64,000 bases of DNA from Bacteroidota bacterium (GCA_016721305.1 JADKIH010000025.1:62001-126000); one strand, 5' to 3'. Counted from the stretch's first letter, positions 1-10,116 are shown. Notes: a model not told the origin generated them from the letters alone. Made by a program: numbers and translations.

Positions 1-2237
1 CCCAATACATCCGATAAAAGAAGAACGATATGATAATCGACGATATTATCGAAGTCGTGCGTTCCGCTGCCCGATAAATTCATCGCACTCGAATTGATTT
101 CCATATTCGGAATGGTGATCTTTCTATTGGCGATAAAAATTTTGTTTTTCAAAGTGGAGAAACGAATTCGATTCAAGTCAGGAACTTTCAGATATTTTGA
201 AAGCGCCTGAATCGGTGCAAAATTATTCAGCTCACCATTGTCGATGGTGATATCGCATGTCGACATTACTTTATTCGGATTAATAGAAAGATCCGTCGTC
301 CAGCTGCTGGCGAATTGCACATCGGCGCTGAGTTTGCCTTTCACATTTTTATCCATCATCGTTGTCTGATCAAAATTCTCAAATTCGTAGAAGAGCTTTT
401 CGATATTCAGATTGGCAAATTTCGCATCGCAATTCATCAGAATGCTGTCACGGCGTGATGCATTGATAGTTGCATCCATCACAATACTTCCTTCCATCGT
501 TCGGAATGAAACATTGCGACCGCTGATAACCTGATTCTGCAAGTGAATTTGCCCGTTCAGATTTGTCGCTTCGAATTTCCGGAAGTGCAAGCGACGAACT
601 AGCACATTCAGTTCGCACGTCAGTCGCGGATTGAACTTCATGATGTACGAAGTATCGCCGGCACTTGCAGCCGATTTATTCGAGAGCAACTCATCGAGAT
701 TCAGATGTTCCGATTGCATTCCGGCAATAAATTCACCACCCTGATCATGCACCAATAAAAACGGAATGAAGTTTTTGAAAACGCCCGACATCACAAAATC
801 CGTAGAGGAAATATTTCCTGAAAAAGATTTTACATCGACGTCATTATTATTCAAGGCGAAGTTTCCGTTGAGGTCTTTAAAGTCGAGCGGATTATTCTTC
901 AGCTTAAAACTCAAATGGCTGATATCAATATTTCCCGACGCATTGACTTTGTAAATTTTCTCCTTGCTCACATTTCTGATTTCATCGAGCTTGCCGCTGT
1001 AAGAAACATTCATGGCCAGATTACCCGACAATGTTTCAAGAGTATCTGCTTTCAGGAAAGGTTTGATCTGAGCCAAATCTAATTGCGTACTCGCATGCAG
1101 AGTCAGAAATGCATTATCCAGATCATCCAGACGAAAATCCGCTTTGATTTTATGTCCCGACAACGACGCCGACAATTCGGGAACTACGAGCGAACTTTTT
1201 CCGGACGAAGAACGATTTGTATAATTTCCCGAAAGCTGAATCGATGTTAATTCGACCGAGCCATCGTTAGGCTGCAGTTGACCATCGCGAATTGAAAATT
1301 CTGTCGTAACGGAAGGAGATTTCTTTGCAGAGTTTTCGCCTTTGATGACAGAATGAAAAACAAACTTGCCTTTGCTTTTAAATGTTTTCAGATGCTCAGC
1401 ATACTTCGGTGGCAGAAGACTGATGAAAGAAGCCAGATCAGCTTCATGCGCACGGATATCGAGATCCATAACGACAGCATCGGGCGGAGCACTTACATTT
1501 CCGGCAACATCAAATTGCACATCGGCAATCGTGACCGAGCTCTTATCGAATGTGTATAAATCTTTAGACGAAACAATTTTCAGATTCGTCGCAATGCTTG
1601 CCGGTTTTTGATTGATGTAATTCACCTCACCGGAGACAAGTTTACGAACGAATAAATCGCCTTCGATACCCAGTGTATATTCATCGCTGGCGAATAAACC
1701 GGAGAGCGCGGCTTTTTTGGCAAGCAAATCGTAGTCCTGATGATTTTTTTTGTCGACATAAGTAATATCGACATTCTTCAGTAAAATTTTTTGCAAATCG
1801 AGTACGCCGGCTTTCGAAGAATCGCCTGAGCTTTTCCAGAAGTGGTAATTGCTTTTTCCTGCTGAGTCGATACGAATGTGAACGGTAGCATCCTCTAAAA
1901 TAATTTTTCGGATGGCCACATCTTTATCGAATACAGCCATTACGTTAAAGAGTAGCGAAAGACGATTTGTTTTGAGTAACGTATCTTTTTTATCGGAAAC
2001 GATTGCATCCTTCATCACCAGTTCGTGAAAATCGATCGAGGCAAACGGGAAATGCGTGATCAGTGAGAAATCAACCTCCTTCACCTGAATTTCGGCGTTG
2101 ATGTTTTTATTGAGTTCGGTGATGATGAGTTGTTTGATTTCTTTTCCGTAGAAAAGCGTCACAAGCAGAGCCAATGCCAATACCGAAGTGATGGTGATGG
2201 CAATAATTTTAAGTGCAAGCTTGAGATAACGGAACAC
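1..2237 (-). CDS. AsmA-like large envelope protein, C-terminus beyond the window
   Basis: Reading the minus strand from a GTG at 2237 gives more than 745 residues without a stop, leaving the window at position 1. The N-terminus is FRYLKLALKIIAITITSVLA, a single membrane anchor, followed by a long beta-rich region with many D/N/S residues. The openings EVDFSLITHFPFASIDF and the late segment THDFDNIVDYHIVLLL are typical of the AsmA/YhdP-like families of Bacteroidota, which are anchored in the inner membrane, span the periplasm and are implicated in outer-membrane assembly or lipid transport. An in-frame TAA lies six codons upstream of the GTG and no ATG intervenes, so the GTG is the only sensible start. 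The family call rests on overall pattern; there is no catalytic motif. The next gene upstream on the same strand is sodA, about 0.9 kb away across a tandem array. Confidence 0.7.
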   Translation of the reverse strand, partial: MFRYLKLALKIIAITITSVLALALLVTLFYGKEIKQLIITELNKNINAEIQVKEVDFSLITHFPFASIDFHELVMKDAIVSDKKDTLLKTNRLSLLFNVMAVFDKDVAIRKIILEDATVHIRIDSAGKSNYHFWKSSGDSSKAGVLDLQKILLKNVDITYVDKKNHQDYDLLAKKAALSGLFASDEYTLGIEGDLFVRKLVSGEVNYINQKPASIATNLKIVSSKDLYTFDKSSVTIADVQFDVAGNVSAPPDAVVMDLDIRAHEADLASFISLLPPKYAEHLKTFKSKGKFVFHSVIKGENSAKKSPSVTTEFSIRDGQLQPNDGSVELTSIQLSGNYTNRSSSGKSSLVVPELSASLSGHKIKADFRLDDLDNAFLTLHASTQLDLAQIKPFLKADTLETLSGNLAMNVSYSGKLDEIRNVSKEKIYKVNASGNIDISHLSFKLKNNPLDFKDLNGNFALNNNDVDVKSFSGNISSTDFVMSGVFKNFIPFLLVHDQGGEFIAGMQSEHLNLDELLSNKSAASAGDTSYIMKFNPRLTCELNVLVRRLHFRKFEATNLNGQIHLQNQVISGRNVSFRTMEGSIVMDATINASRRDSILMNCDAKFANLNIEKLFYEFENFDQTTMMDKNVKGKLSADVQFASSWTTDLSINPNKVMSTCDITIDNGELNNFAPIQALSKYLKVPDLNRIRFSTLKNKIFIANRKITIPNMEINSSAMNLSGSGTHDFDNIVDYHIVLLLSDVL

Positions 2238-2345
2238 CGGCTGTCTGTTAGATTAGATCAACGAAGGTGAATTGTTAAAATTGTCGTTTCCACCCACCAT
2301 CGACAGCTACGTTAAACAGGGAAAAGTGAAGAAAAGTTAGGGGAA

Positions 2346-3120
2346 GGAATGTTTACCACGAGTTCACGAGTGCCACGAGGAATCACGAGATCGTCTTGTG
2401 ATTCCTCGTGGCACTCGTGAACTTGTGGTAAAATAAACCTCCCTAAACCCCCAAAAAAGGCAAAAAAAACCCGGCCCTAAGGACCGGTTTTAAGATTTTC
2501 CAAGAGAATTTCTTTCCCGCACCGGCAAAAAGGGAAACGAAAAAAAATGTGTGTTCTCTGTTGAGAGAGTGGTGAGTGAATGTTTACCACGAGTTCACGA
2601 GTGCCACGAGGAATCACGAGACCCTCTTGTGATTCCTCGTGGCACTCGTGAACTTGTGGTAAAATAAACCTCCCTAAACCCCCAAAAAAGGCAAAAAAAA
2701 ACCGGCCCTAAGGACCGGTTTTAAGATTTTCCAGGGGAATTTCTTTCCCGCACCGGCAAAGGGAAACGAAAAAATGTGTGTTCTCTGTTGAGAGAGTGGT
2801 AGTGAATGTTTACCCGAGTTCACGAGTGCCACGAGGAATCACGAGACCCTCTTGTGATTCCTCGTGGCACTCGTGAATGGTAAATAAACCTCCTAAACCC
2901 GCAAAGGCAAAAAACCGGCCCAAGGACCGGTTTAGATTTCAAGAGAATTTCTTTCCCGCACCGGCAAAGGAACGAAAAATGTGTGTTCTCTGTTGGAGAG
3001 TGGTGAGGAATGTTTACCACGAGTTCGGTGCCACGAGGAATCACGAGATCGTCTTGTGATTCCTCGTGGCACTCGTGAACTTGTGGTAAAATAAACCTCC
3101 CTAAACCCCCAAAAAAGGCA
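2346..3120. repeat. Four-unit tandem array derived from the sodA 3' end plus a large hairpin
   Basis: The start of a conserved word (GTTTACCACG) recurs at about 2351, 2582, 2808 and 3012, giving periods of about 231, 226 and 204 bp. Each unit has a ~75-bp inverted repeat (CCACGAGTTCACGAGTGCC and its complement) and, in the first three, a degenerate copy of the sodA terminator and last sodA codons; the fourth runs directly into the real sodA terminator and stop. The array therefore looks like repeated duplication of the sodA tail. The third unit has many scattered one-base losses, which could be decay or poor assembly in a repeat. No credible coding sequence lies here. Confidence 0.85.
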
Positions 3121-3150
3121 AAAAAAAACCGGCCACTAAGACCGGTTTTA
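3121..3150 (-). terminator. Rho-independent terminator of sodA
   Basis: On the minus strand the sequence forms a CCGGTC / GGCCGG stem followed by a run of eight T, just after the sodA stop codon. Degenerate copies of this hairpin recur in the array downstream. Confidence 0.8.
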
Positions 3151-3166
3151 AAATTTTATCGGGGAA

Positions 3167-3778
3167 TTACTTTCCTGCAGCTGCAAAACGACGAGCTACT
3201 TCATCCCAATTCACCACATTCCACCAAGCCGTCATGTAATCAGGGCGACGATTTTGGTAGTGGAGATAGTATGCATGTTCCCAAACATCGCAACCCATGA
3301 TTGGCGTGCCTTTAACTTCGGCGATATCCATCAGAGGATTGTCCTGATTCGGAGTAGAAGAAACAGCCAATTTACCATCAGCACCAACGAGCAACCAAGC
3401 CCATCCGCTACCGAAGCGCGTCGCGCCCGCTGCGTTGAATTTTGTTTTGAACTCATCGAATGTTCCGAATGCAGCATTGATAGCATCAGCCAATGCGCCG
3501 CTAGGAGCACCGCCTCCGCCCTGCTTCATGATTGTCCAGAAGAGCGAGTGATTGTAATGACCTCCACCGTTGTTACGAACCGGCATTGGGTATTTTGAAA
3601 TGTTTTTACAGATGTCTTCGATGCTTAATTTTTCTGCATCGGTATTGGCGATAGCGTTATTGAGATTTGTAACGTATGCCTGATGATGCTTTCCGTGATG
3701 GATTTCCATCGTACGTGCGTCGATATGAGGTTCGAGCGCTTCGAAAGCATAAGGGAGTTTTGGAAGTTCAAAAGCCAT
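3167..3778 (-). CDS. sodA: Superoxide dismutase (Mn/Fe family)
   Basis: 203 residues, full length for the family, no signal peptide, so cytoplasmic. It converts superoxide to hydrogen peroxide and oxygen. The N-terminal helical domain carries the first metal histidine (H27 in MEIHHGKHHQAYV). The segment GGGHYNHSLFW carries the second histidine, and DVWEHAYYLHYQ near the C-terminus supplies the metal-binding Asp and His. The GGGHYNHSLFW form is closer to Mn or cambialistic enzymes than to strict Fe enzymes, but metal use cannot be settled from sequence. The gene stands alone with a good promoter upstream and a terminator downstream. Degenerate copies of its last codons occur in the tandem array that follows it. 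Confidence 0.95.
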   Translation of the reverse strand: MAFELPKLPYAFEALEPHIDARTMEIHHGKHHQAYVTNLNNAIANTDAEKLSIEDICKNISKYPMPVRNNGGGHYNHSLFWTIMKQGGGGAPSGALADAINAAFGTFDEFKTKFNAAGATRFGSGWAWLLVGADGKLAVSSTPNQDNPLMDIAEVKGTPIMGCDVWEHAYYLHYQNRRPDYMTAWWNVVNWDEVARRFAAAGK

Positions 3779-3804
3779 TTTGTTTTCTTTTTAAATATGA
3801 GGTG

Positions 3805-3836
3805 CAAAGATACGATTATCCGTATCCGAAATCAAA
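3805..3836 (-). promoter_or_regulatory. Bacteroidota-type promoter of sodA
   Basis: On the minus strand TTTG (3836-3833), a 20-bp spacer and TATCTTTG (3812-3805) match the TTTG / TAnnTTTG consensus. The -7 box ends 26 nt upstream of the sodA ATG. Confidence 0.75.
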
Positions 3837-3856
3837 ATTCGAAAATGGCCCGAAGG

Positions 3857-4600
3857 TCAGTCTATTGAACGATGCAAGCGAGCCATCAGAAAGCCATTTG
3901 CCGCTCCAACTAAAAAGCCGGTCAGAATATCGGTTGGGAAGTGCATTCCGGCGCGATAACGAAGATAGCCCGTCGTCAACGGTACGGCCAAGGCCCCGGC
4001 CCAAATCCATGGTTCTGCCTTAGAACCATGATAATAAGCCGAATAAACTGAGGCTGTATAAACGGCCATTGCCGACGTCATAGCTGTGTGTCCGGAGAAA
4101 AAGGAGGCACCGGCGTCGGCATTCATCTTGGCTTCGGTCGCGACATTTTCGTTGTAGACATATGGGCGCAGACGATGAGCATAACCCTTCACCAATTGAA
4201 TTTCACCCAGGGTTAAAAAAACCGTTTGAAGATAAACGATGCTAATCGGTCCCGCATCCTTTCTCATTTTTGAGTCGAGAAATAAAACAGAAGGAAGAGC
4301 TAATGAAGAAAGCAGGAAAACATCGCTCGTCTTTGCGGCCGATTTCGAATAATGAAAAACAGCAGAGCGATCGAAACGATTTATCGAATGATAATCGGGT
4401 AAGGTAAACTCACTCGGTGGCCAATCGCTTTTGTGATCATAAGCATAAGTGCCCCAGGCAAAAAAACTGATTCCAATTCCCGAGTAAATAAAATCATTCG
4501 GTTTGGAAAGGCGAATTCTATTCTGCGAATTACCCGACAACGTCGTTGCTGAAACGACAAGTGCAATCAAAAAGATCTGTCGAAGAATTCGAAAATGCAT
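3857..4600 (-). CDS. PAP2-family membrane phosphatase
   Basis: 247 residues with an N-terminal signal or anchor segment (IFLIALVVSATTLSG) and several hydrophobic helices. The three phosphatase motifs of the PAP2 superfamily are present in order: KGYAHRLRP (about residue 137), SFFSGHTA (about 165) and RYRAGMHFPTD (about 212), which provide the phosphate-binding Lys/Arg and the catalytic His residues. Such enzymes dephosphorylate lipid phosphates such as phosphatidic acid, phosphatidylglycerophosphate or undecaprenyl pyrophosphate at the periplasmic face; the substrate here is unknown. The ATG overlaps the stop codon of the upstream protease gene in a TGATG arrangement, which implies translational coupling and a shared transcript. 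Confidence 0.9.
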   Translation of the reverse strand: MHFRILRQIFLIALVVSATTLSGNSQNRIRLSKPNDFIYSGIGISFFAWGTYAYDHKSDWPPSEFTLPDYHSINRFDRSAVFHYSKSAAKTSDVFLLSSLALPSVLFLDSKMRKDAGPISIVYLQTVFLTLGEIQLVKGYAHRLRPYVYNENVATEAKMNADAGASFFSGHTAMTSAMAVYTASVYSAYYHGSKAEPWIWAGALAVPLTTGYLRYRAGMHFPTDILTGFLVGAANGFLMARLHRSID

Positions 4601-6219
4601 CAGCTTCCTTTTACGGCGACTTGTTTTTTCTCAACAAGCTCAACTGCTTTTTGCAATGTTTTGTCGATTGAATGAATGACAGGATAAAATCCGTCGTTCT
4701 TCCAGATCTGTCGAGCGATGAGTGCTTTTAATTGCGTTGTAATGATAACACGCGATGTATCTAATCCGGCAGGATCAGCTGTCACTTCATTCTTCGCTGC
4801 ATAAGCCACAAACTGATTCAGCACATTATCATTTACTAAAAACGATTTATTGAAATCGCTGAATGATTTAAACTTCTGCAGATCGGCCCGATGGTCGTCT
4901 ACGTATGTGTAGGCGAATTCAGTGATTAATCCTTTTGAATTAATATCAGAATAGTATTGAGAAGCACCGCTTGTGTCGAGACCAACAAATACATCCGGCA
5001 TAATTCCTCCGCCGCCATAAACAACTTTCCCGCCCGGTGTAGTAAATTTTAGTGAGTCGGAAAAACGAATAGAATCTGAGCTCATCAGTTCACCATGCTT
5101 CACGCGCAAGGAAAGTTCATTTTCATAATCTTCGTAATTACCATCGTAAGGTTTTTGGATACAACGACCGGTTGGAGTATAGTAACGTGCGATTGTTAAT
5201 CGAATAGCTGAGCCATCAGGGAAAGTACTGTGTTCCTGAACGAGACCTTTACCGAATGAGCGGCGACCGACGATAGTTGCACGATCCCAATCTTGCAGTA
5301 CACCGGAAACAATTTCGCTCGCAGAAGCAGAGCCTTCGTCGACAAGTACTACAAGAGCACCGGTTTCGAAGAAGCCAGTAGTGGAAGCATCGTAACTTTC
5401 TTTCGGGCGATTTCTTCCCTGTGTGTAAACGATTAATTTTTTGTCGGGTAAAAATTCATCAGCCAGTTTGATAGCTGTATTGAGATAACCACCCGGATTT
5501 CCACGTAGATCGAGAATGAGATTTTTCATCCCCTGCTCTTTCAATTTCATGAAGCCATCCATATATTCCTCGTACGTCTTTTCGGCGAAATGACTTACCT
5601 TGATATAGCCCGTTTCTTTATTAATCATATAAGAAACATCGACGCTATAAATCGGAATTTTTCCGCGAGTGATGACGTAATTGACAAGTTTCCCTTTGCG
5701 GTAGATGACAACTTTTACTTTCGTTCCGCTCGGTCCGCGCAAAGCTTGCATTACCTGAGAATTCGTGATATTTACATGAGCAACATTTTTCCCATCGACT
5801 TTAATAATACGATCACCCGGTTGAATGCCCAGCGATTCCGATGGTCCGCCCGATACTGCTGTTACCACCATAATCGTATCATCCTGTACGTGGAATTCGA
5901 CTCCGATACCATCGAAGTTACCTTCGAGAGGTTCGTTCGTTGCCTGAAGATCTTCGGCAGGAATATATGCTGAGTGCGGATCGAGTTGATGAAGTAAATC
6001 TTCGATCGTATTTTCGACTAAAACTTTTTGATTAACCGTATCAACATATTCGGCGTTGATATAATTAACCACTTCATTTATTTTATTAAACTGACTTGTG
6101 CGAAAAGAAAAGAAAGGACTTGTTTGTTGAAAAGGAGCTTTCAATTGCATTCCGACATACACACCTAATGCAAGTAATCCTGCGAAGATGAATGGTAGCC
6201 AGATGGGGAATTTTTTCAT
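4600..6219 (-). CDS. ctpA: Carboxy-terminal processing protease (S41 family)
   Basis: 539 residues from the ATG of MKKFPIWLPF. A longer reading to 6309 exists, but its extra 30 residues are translated from the GGGTTGC repeat and should be discarded. After an N-terminal membrane anchor comes a PDZ domain (PSESLGIQPGDRIIKVDG) and the S41 catalytic core. The nucleophile Ser lies in DEGSASASEIVSG and the general-base Lys in RRSFGKGLVQ. These periplasmic proteases cut proteins near their C-termini. The tail past the catalytic core, ending in KKQVAVKGS, is longer than in minimal CtpA, as is common in Bacteroidota. It is coupled to the downstream PAP2 gene by a one-base stop/start overlap. Confidence 0.93.
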   Translation of the reverse strand: MKKFPIWLPFIFAGLLALGVYVGMQLKAPFQQTSPFFSFRTSQFNKINEVVNYINAEYVDTVNQKVLVENTIEDLLHQLDPHSAYIPAEDLQATNEPLEGNFDGIGVEFHVQDDTIMVVTAVSGGPSESLGIQPGDRIIKVDGKNVAHVNITNSQVMQALRGPSGTKVKVVIYRKGKLVNYVITRGKIPIYSVDVSYMINKETGYIKVSHFAEKTYEEYMDGFMKLKEQGMKNLILDLRGNPGGYLNTAIKLADEFLPDKKLIVYTQGRNRPKESYDASTTGFFETGALVVLVDEGSASASEIVSGVLQDWDRATIVGRRSFGKGLVQEHSTFPDGSAIRLTIARYYTPTGRCIQKPYDGNYEDYENELSLRVKHGELMSSDSIRFSDSLKFTTPGGKVVYGGGGIMPDVFVGLDTSGASQYYSDINSKGLITEFAYTYVDDHRADLQKFKSFSDFNKSFLVNDNVLNQFVAYAAKNEVTADPAGLDTSRVIITTQLKALIARQIWKNDGFYPVIHSIDKTLQKAVELVEKKQVAVKGS

Positions 6220-6223
6220 TGGG

Positions 6224-6321
6224 ACGGGTTGCGGGTTACGGGTTGCGGGTTGCGGGTTGCGGTTGCGGTGCGGGTTGCGGGTTGCGGGTTCAAAACTCGA
6301 AACTCGCAACTCGCAACCCGT
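6224..6321. repeat. GGGTTGC heptamer repeat with inverted tail
   Basis: About nine near-perfect GGGTTGC units run from 6224 to 6290, followed at 6297-6321 by the complement form (GCAACTC / GCAACCC). The whole gap between the dCMP deaminase and ctpA genes can fold back on itself. It belongs to the class of 7-bp periodic intergenic elements seen at seven or more other places in the window. Confidence 0.85.
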
Positions 6322-6346
6322 CTAACGAAATAAAGCACGAAATAGT

Positions 6347-6808
6347 TTACGCCTCAGAGACGTATTTTTCCACGACAACGCCGAATCTTCTCAGAAAATC
6401 AACTCCTTCATCCAAACCGATGCCTTTATACTCGGCGTAGGAGTTAAGATAGATGACACGTTTAATGCCCATCGTATAAATGATGCGGGCGCAGGGCAAG
6501 CATGGCGAAAGCGTTACGTAGAGTGTACTTCCCTGAATTGGGACGCCATTTTTGGAAGCATAAAGGATGGCATTTTGTTCGGCGTGAAGAGCAAGAGAGC
6601 AAGAGCCTTTGCTGTCGCGCGGGCAACCGGTTTCAGGCCATTCTTCATCACAATTATGAGTGCCTGCCGGAGGGCCATTATAACCCAGTGAAACGATACG
6701 AGTATCCTTTGTTAAAACTGAGCCAACCTTGATCTTGGTGCAATGTGATTTGCGGGCCAGATTCATAGCCAACTCCATGTAAATTTCGTCGAATGTAGGT
6801 TTATGCAT
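6347..6808 (-). CDS. dCMP deaminase (ComEB-like cytidine deaminase fold)
   Basis: 153 residues. Zinc-binding and catalytic motifs of the deoxycytidylate deaminase family are clear: HAEQNAILYA (zinc His and proton-shuttle Glu) and PCLPCARII (two zinc Cys). The segment GYNGPPAGTHNCDEEW is the usual nucleotide-contact region. It deaminates dCMP to dUMP, supplying thymidylate synthesis. The length and start (MHKPTFDEIYMELA) agree with bacterial homologues. A perfect -7-like word (TATCTTTG on the minus strand, 6824-6817) sits only nine bases before the ATG, so the transcript may be almost leaderless, but no convincing -33 element is visible. Confidence 0.92.
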   Translation of the reverse strand: MHKPTFDEIYMELAMNLARKSHCTKIKVGSVLTKDTRIVSLGYNGPPAGTHNCDEEWPETGCPRDSKGSCSLALHAEQNAILYASKNGVPIQGSTLYVTLSPCLPCARIIYTMGIKRVIYLNSYAEYKGIGLDEGVDFLRRFGVVVEKYVSEA

Positions 6809-6915
6809 ACCGGAGGCAAAGATATATCATTCCTAACTCATTTTGTGAAAGAGAATTTGAATGAGTCGGAAAGTCGTCTACAGCCGGGTGATCAAATAAG
6901 TCGCCAATACTAAAG

Positions 6916-8950
6916 TCAGGCTCCACCCATTCTCTGAATCCAACCCTTTGCTTCTGCGTGTGAAGGGTTGATTTCCAAGGTCTTTAGCCAATAGAACTTT
7001 GCTTTTGCCAGATCTTTTCGCATAAGGTAAATACCACCGAGATCATAAAAAGCCTCCGCATTTTGGGGCCAGATTTCGGTTGCCTTTTCATAAGCCATCA
7101 GAGCACCGGCTTCATCCTTACTTTGATAGGCGACATTCCCTTTATGGATCATTTCGTTACTGCACATCTGACGTGCCGCCGATTGAGGATTGTATTTTTC
7201 AGATGAAAGAATGGCAAGTTCGCATTCCTCAAATTTTCCCAATTGAACGTATGCCAAAGACAAGTAAGCATAAGCATCGGCGTAATCAGGAATAATCTTT
7301 ATTGCTTCTTTGTAATCAGTAATTGATTGCTCGTAATTACCAATTTTGTAATACGCTGCGCCTCGATCATAATAAGCTTTCGCATGGCGCGGTGATACTA
7401 AAATTGCTTTATTGTAGTAATAGATAGCCGAATCGTATCGCTCCATATTAAAGTAAATCGCGCCACGATTCACCAGGCCATCGGTATGTGTTGAATCCAC
7501 ACGTAAGACATTAAGATTATCCGATAGTGCATTAGGCCAGTCTTTGCGATTGAAGAAAATGATGGACCTGTTATTATAGCCATCCGGTTTATTCGGCTTC
7601 AATCGTATTGATTCGTTGTAATCGGCAAGAGCACGATCCGAATTTCCAAGTCCTGCGAAATATTGTCCGCGATTAGTATAAGCATCGGCAGCTTTTGGCG
7701 TTTTGGAAATAACATCGGTCCACAATGTCTCGCTGTTCTTCCAAACCTGAACTCGATTTACGGTGCTGACAGCACAGAAGACGATAAATAGAGGGACGAA
7801 ATATTTCCTGAATCCCTTCCAGCTTTCATTCACCTGATCGGCGCCGAAGAAAGTCATAAAGATTCCTAAATCGGCGATGTAGATAAAGCGTTCATAAATA
7901 AGCGCACTATTTACGGCAACAAGATGTAGGACGATAAATATATTAACGGAGAAAAATAAAATCCCGCCTGTTACACGTGGAGCTGTTTTAAATCGAGCGA
8001 TGAGCAGATAAATAACTAATCCGACAATAGCTGCACCAACGGCTGCTAAAGTCCAATACGCCTGCGATCCGATTTCCGGAAATAAATAGATAGCCGTCTG
8101 GTAGAATGGGAAGTACACTTTTCCTACATACAAGCCAAAGGCCATAATTGAATACAATATTTTATCGGTAAACGAGTGGAATACTATACTTATCGGCAGC
8201 AAAGGTACTGCCGGCGAGAGCAATCATACCAAACGTGACCGACAATGCCAGAAAAGGAATTTTATTGAGCAGCCCTTTCCATTTCCATTCACCCGACAAC
8301 ATATAATCCGAGACAATCAATACGAGAGGTAAAGTGATTGCCTGAACTTTGGAGAATAAGGAGAGAGTGAAAAATAAAATTGAGATTACATACTGTGTTT
8401 TTGAATTTGATTCTTTGTAGCGCAGATAGAAATACCACGACAAAAAGAAAAAGAAAGCATAGACAACATCCTTTCGGCTGGCAATCCAGGCCACTGCCTC
8501 GGAGGCAAACGGATGAAGGGCAAAAAGCAGAGAGATCATACCGGCTTGCGAGTTCTTGAAGCGCAACTTTCGCATACAGGCAAAAACCAGGATAGCATTC
8601 AGAATATGAAAGAGCATATTCACGCCATGACACCAACCCGGTTTTAATCGGGCATAGTCGTAGTCAATTGCATAGGTAAAAAGCACAATCGGATTATAGC
8701 TGGCCAGAACTTTTTGAGTAAACATAGACTTTACGTGCGCCTGCGTTACTCCACGTACAATAGGCTGCTCTTTGAGATAATGCTTATCATCCCAATTTGT
8801 CATGTCGAATGAAGTGACTGACGAATAGACTAAAAACGTAAAAATGGGGATTGCTACTAACCAGAGCAGTTTTTGCTCCGTCCAGGGCACAGAAATGGAT
8901 CGACTCTGCTGCTTAGGCAGAGCCTGTGATTTTGGTTGTCCTTTTTTCAC
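6916..8950 (-). CDS. TMTC/PMT-like GT-C glycosyltransferase with TPR repeats, frame break at about 8178
   Basis: The N-terminal part (8950 to about 8180) has multiple membrane helices with GT-C family marks: TNWDDKHYL (metal-type acidic pair in the first loop), YNPIVLFTYAIDYDYARL and HPFASEAVAWIASRKDVVYA. The C-terminal part (8223 to 6916) continues with further helices (ILYSIMAFGLYVGKVYF) and then about seven tetratricopeptide repeats, for example AYTNRGQYFAGLGNSDRALA. The two halves are in different frames and overlap at 8162-8223. Removing one base from a doubled G near 8178 rejoins them as a protein of about 678 residues. Family members are thought to transfer sugars from polyprenyl donors to proteins in the envelope. 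A true frameshift or a sequencing error are both possible. Confidence 0.78.
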
Positions 8951-9180
8951 TGTTGGGGGTGGTGAAATTTTGGGTGTGCTGAGGTTCGCTTATACGTTAC
9001 CTAATTTGAATTGATGTCGGCCTTTTAGAGATTTACCATCGTCGACATTGACATGCAGTAGGTAAGGTATAGGTCATTGCAATATAGCGGTTTGCGCCAT
9101 ATTTCCAAACATCAGAACGAAAAAATCGACCGAAATGACTAAAAATGACAATCTCAAAGCCTATAAAAGTAAATGAGGTC

Positions 9181-9210
9181 TTTGTTTTTACTCAATCATT
9201 TCTATTTTTG
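9181..9210 (+). promoter_or_regulatory. Bacteroidota-type promoter of the 9230 lipoprotein gene
   Basis: TTTG at 9181-9184, an 18-bp spacer and TATTTTTG at 9203-9210 match the TTTG / TAnnTTTG consensus. The ATG follows 20 bases after the -7 box. Confidence 0.75.
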
Positions 9211-9229
9211 CATCAAACTAATCACTTCA

Positions 9230-10093
9230 ATGAAAAAGTCACTCTCTCTGTCTTTTGCCCTCGGCCTCATTTTGTTAGCCACCGTGTCCTGTAACAATAG
9301 CTCTAAACCGGCTGATCAGGGTACGGATGAATTTGCAGATACTTCAACGGTGAAAGACACCGTAGCTGAGAAAGCAAAAGAGATGCTTGAATTCAAATTT
9401 TTCTACACTTTGGCAAATCTTCCTTCGCCAATGGAAATGATCAATGCGATCTACCAGCACAATGTTGGTTTCAATAAGGATTTAATGAATCCATCTTCGA
9501 ATTCTACGAACTATACTACTGCTTTCAAAAAGTCGGTGAACTATGGTATCTACGGAATCGATATGGCTTACACAGCTTTCTACGGACAGAATCAGGATTT
9601 GCTCGATTACTATGCTACTACTAAAAAGATGGCAGAGAAATTAGGAGTTCAGGAAACGTTTGACAAATTCACTTCAAGCTTCCGTGAAAATGCTGACAAC
9701 AAAGATTCATTGGTAAAAATCATCGACCGTGCTTATGCTGAGACAGACAACTACCTCCGAAGCAATCACCGTCTGGAAGTTGCATCACACGTATTGGCAG
9801 GAAGTATCATCGAAGTTCAGTACCTGAGTATCGAGTTGATGAAAAATTCAGAGGTAACTCCGGCAAACAACGACATCTTCGAAAAAATCTACAATCAGAA
9901 ATTATACTTGGAAAATCTGATCAGCCTCTTCTCTGATTTGAAAAAATACCCAAGCTCTGCCGGTCTTCTTGCACAGTTACAAAGCATCAAAGCCGTGTTC
10001 GATACCATCAAATCGCCACAAGAACTTACAAAAGAAAACCTCGCCAAACTTAGCGCTGCCGTTACTGCCGTTCGTAACGATATGATTAAGTAA
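9230..10093 (+). CDS. Lipoprotein of unknown function
   Basis: 287 residues from MKKSLSLSFALGLILL. A longer reading from 9173 is rejected because it would overlap the promoter. The signal sequence ends in a lipobox (LLATVSC), so the mature protein is attached to lipid, probably facing the periplasm or the cell surface. The rest is mostly alpha-helical, with conserved-looking segments FKFFYTLANLPSPMEMINAI and SVNYGIYGIDMAYTAFYGQ. I do not recognise a named domain; similar helical lipoproteins are common in Bacteroidota. It is transcribed alone between its own promoter and a terminator at 10117. Confidence 0.8.
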   Translation: MKKSLSLSFALGLILLATVSCNNSSKPADQGTDEFADTSTVKDTVAEKAKEMLEFKFFYTLANLPSPMEMINAIYQHNVGFNKDLMNPSSNSTNYTTAFKKSVNYGIYGIDMAYTAFYGQNQDLLDYYATTKKMAEKLGVQETFDKFTSSFRENADNKDSLVKIIDRAYAETDNYLRSNHRLEVASHVLAGSIIEVQYLSIELMKNSEVTPANNDIFEKIYNQKLYLENLISLFSDLKKYPSSAGLLAQLQSIKAVFDTIKSPQELTKENLAKLSAAVTAVRNDMIK

Positions 10094-10116
10094 GCCGGAT
10101 TCCTTTTTAGATATTG

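Noticed and set aside
2820..3059. Short frames on both strands in the sodA-tail array
   Set aside because: Exist only because of the inverted repeats and small deletions in one unit.
6220..6309. 30-residue N-terminal extension of CtpA
   Set aside because: Encoded by the GGGTTGC repeat; the signal anchor begins at the ATG at 6219.
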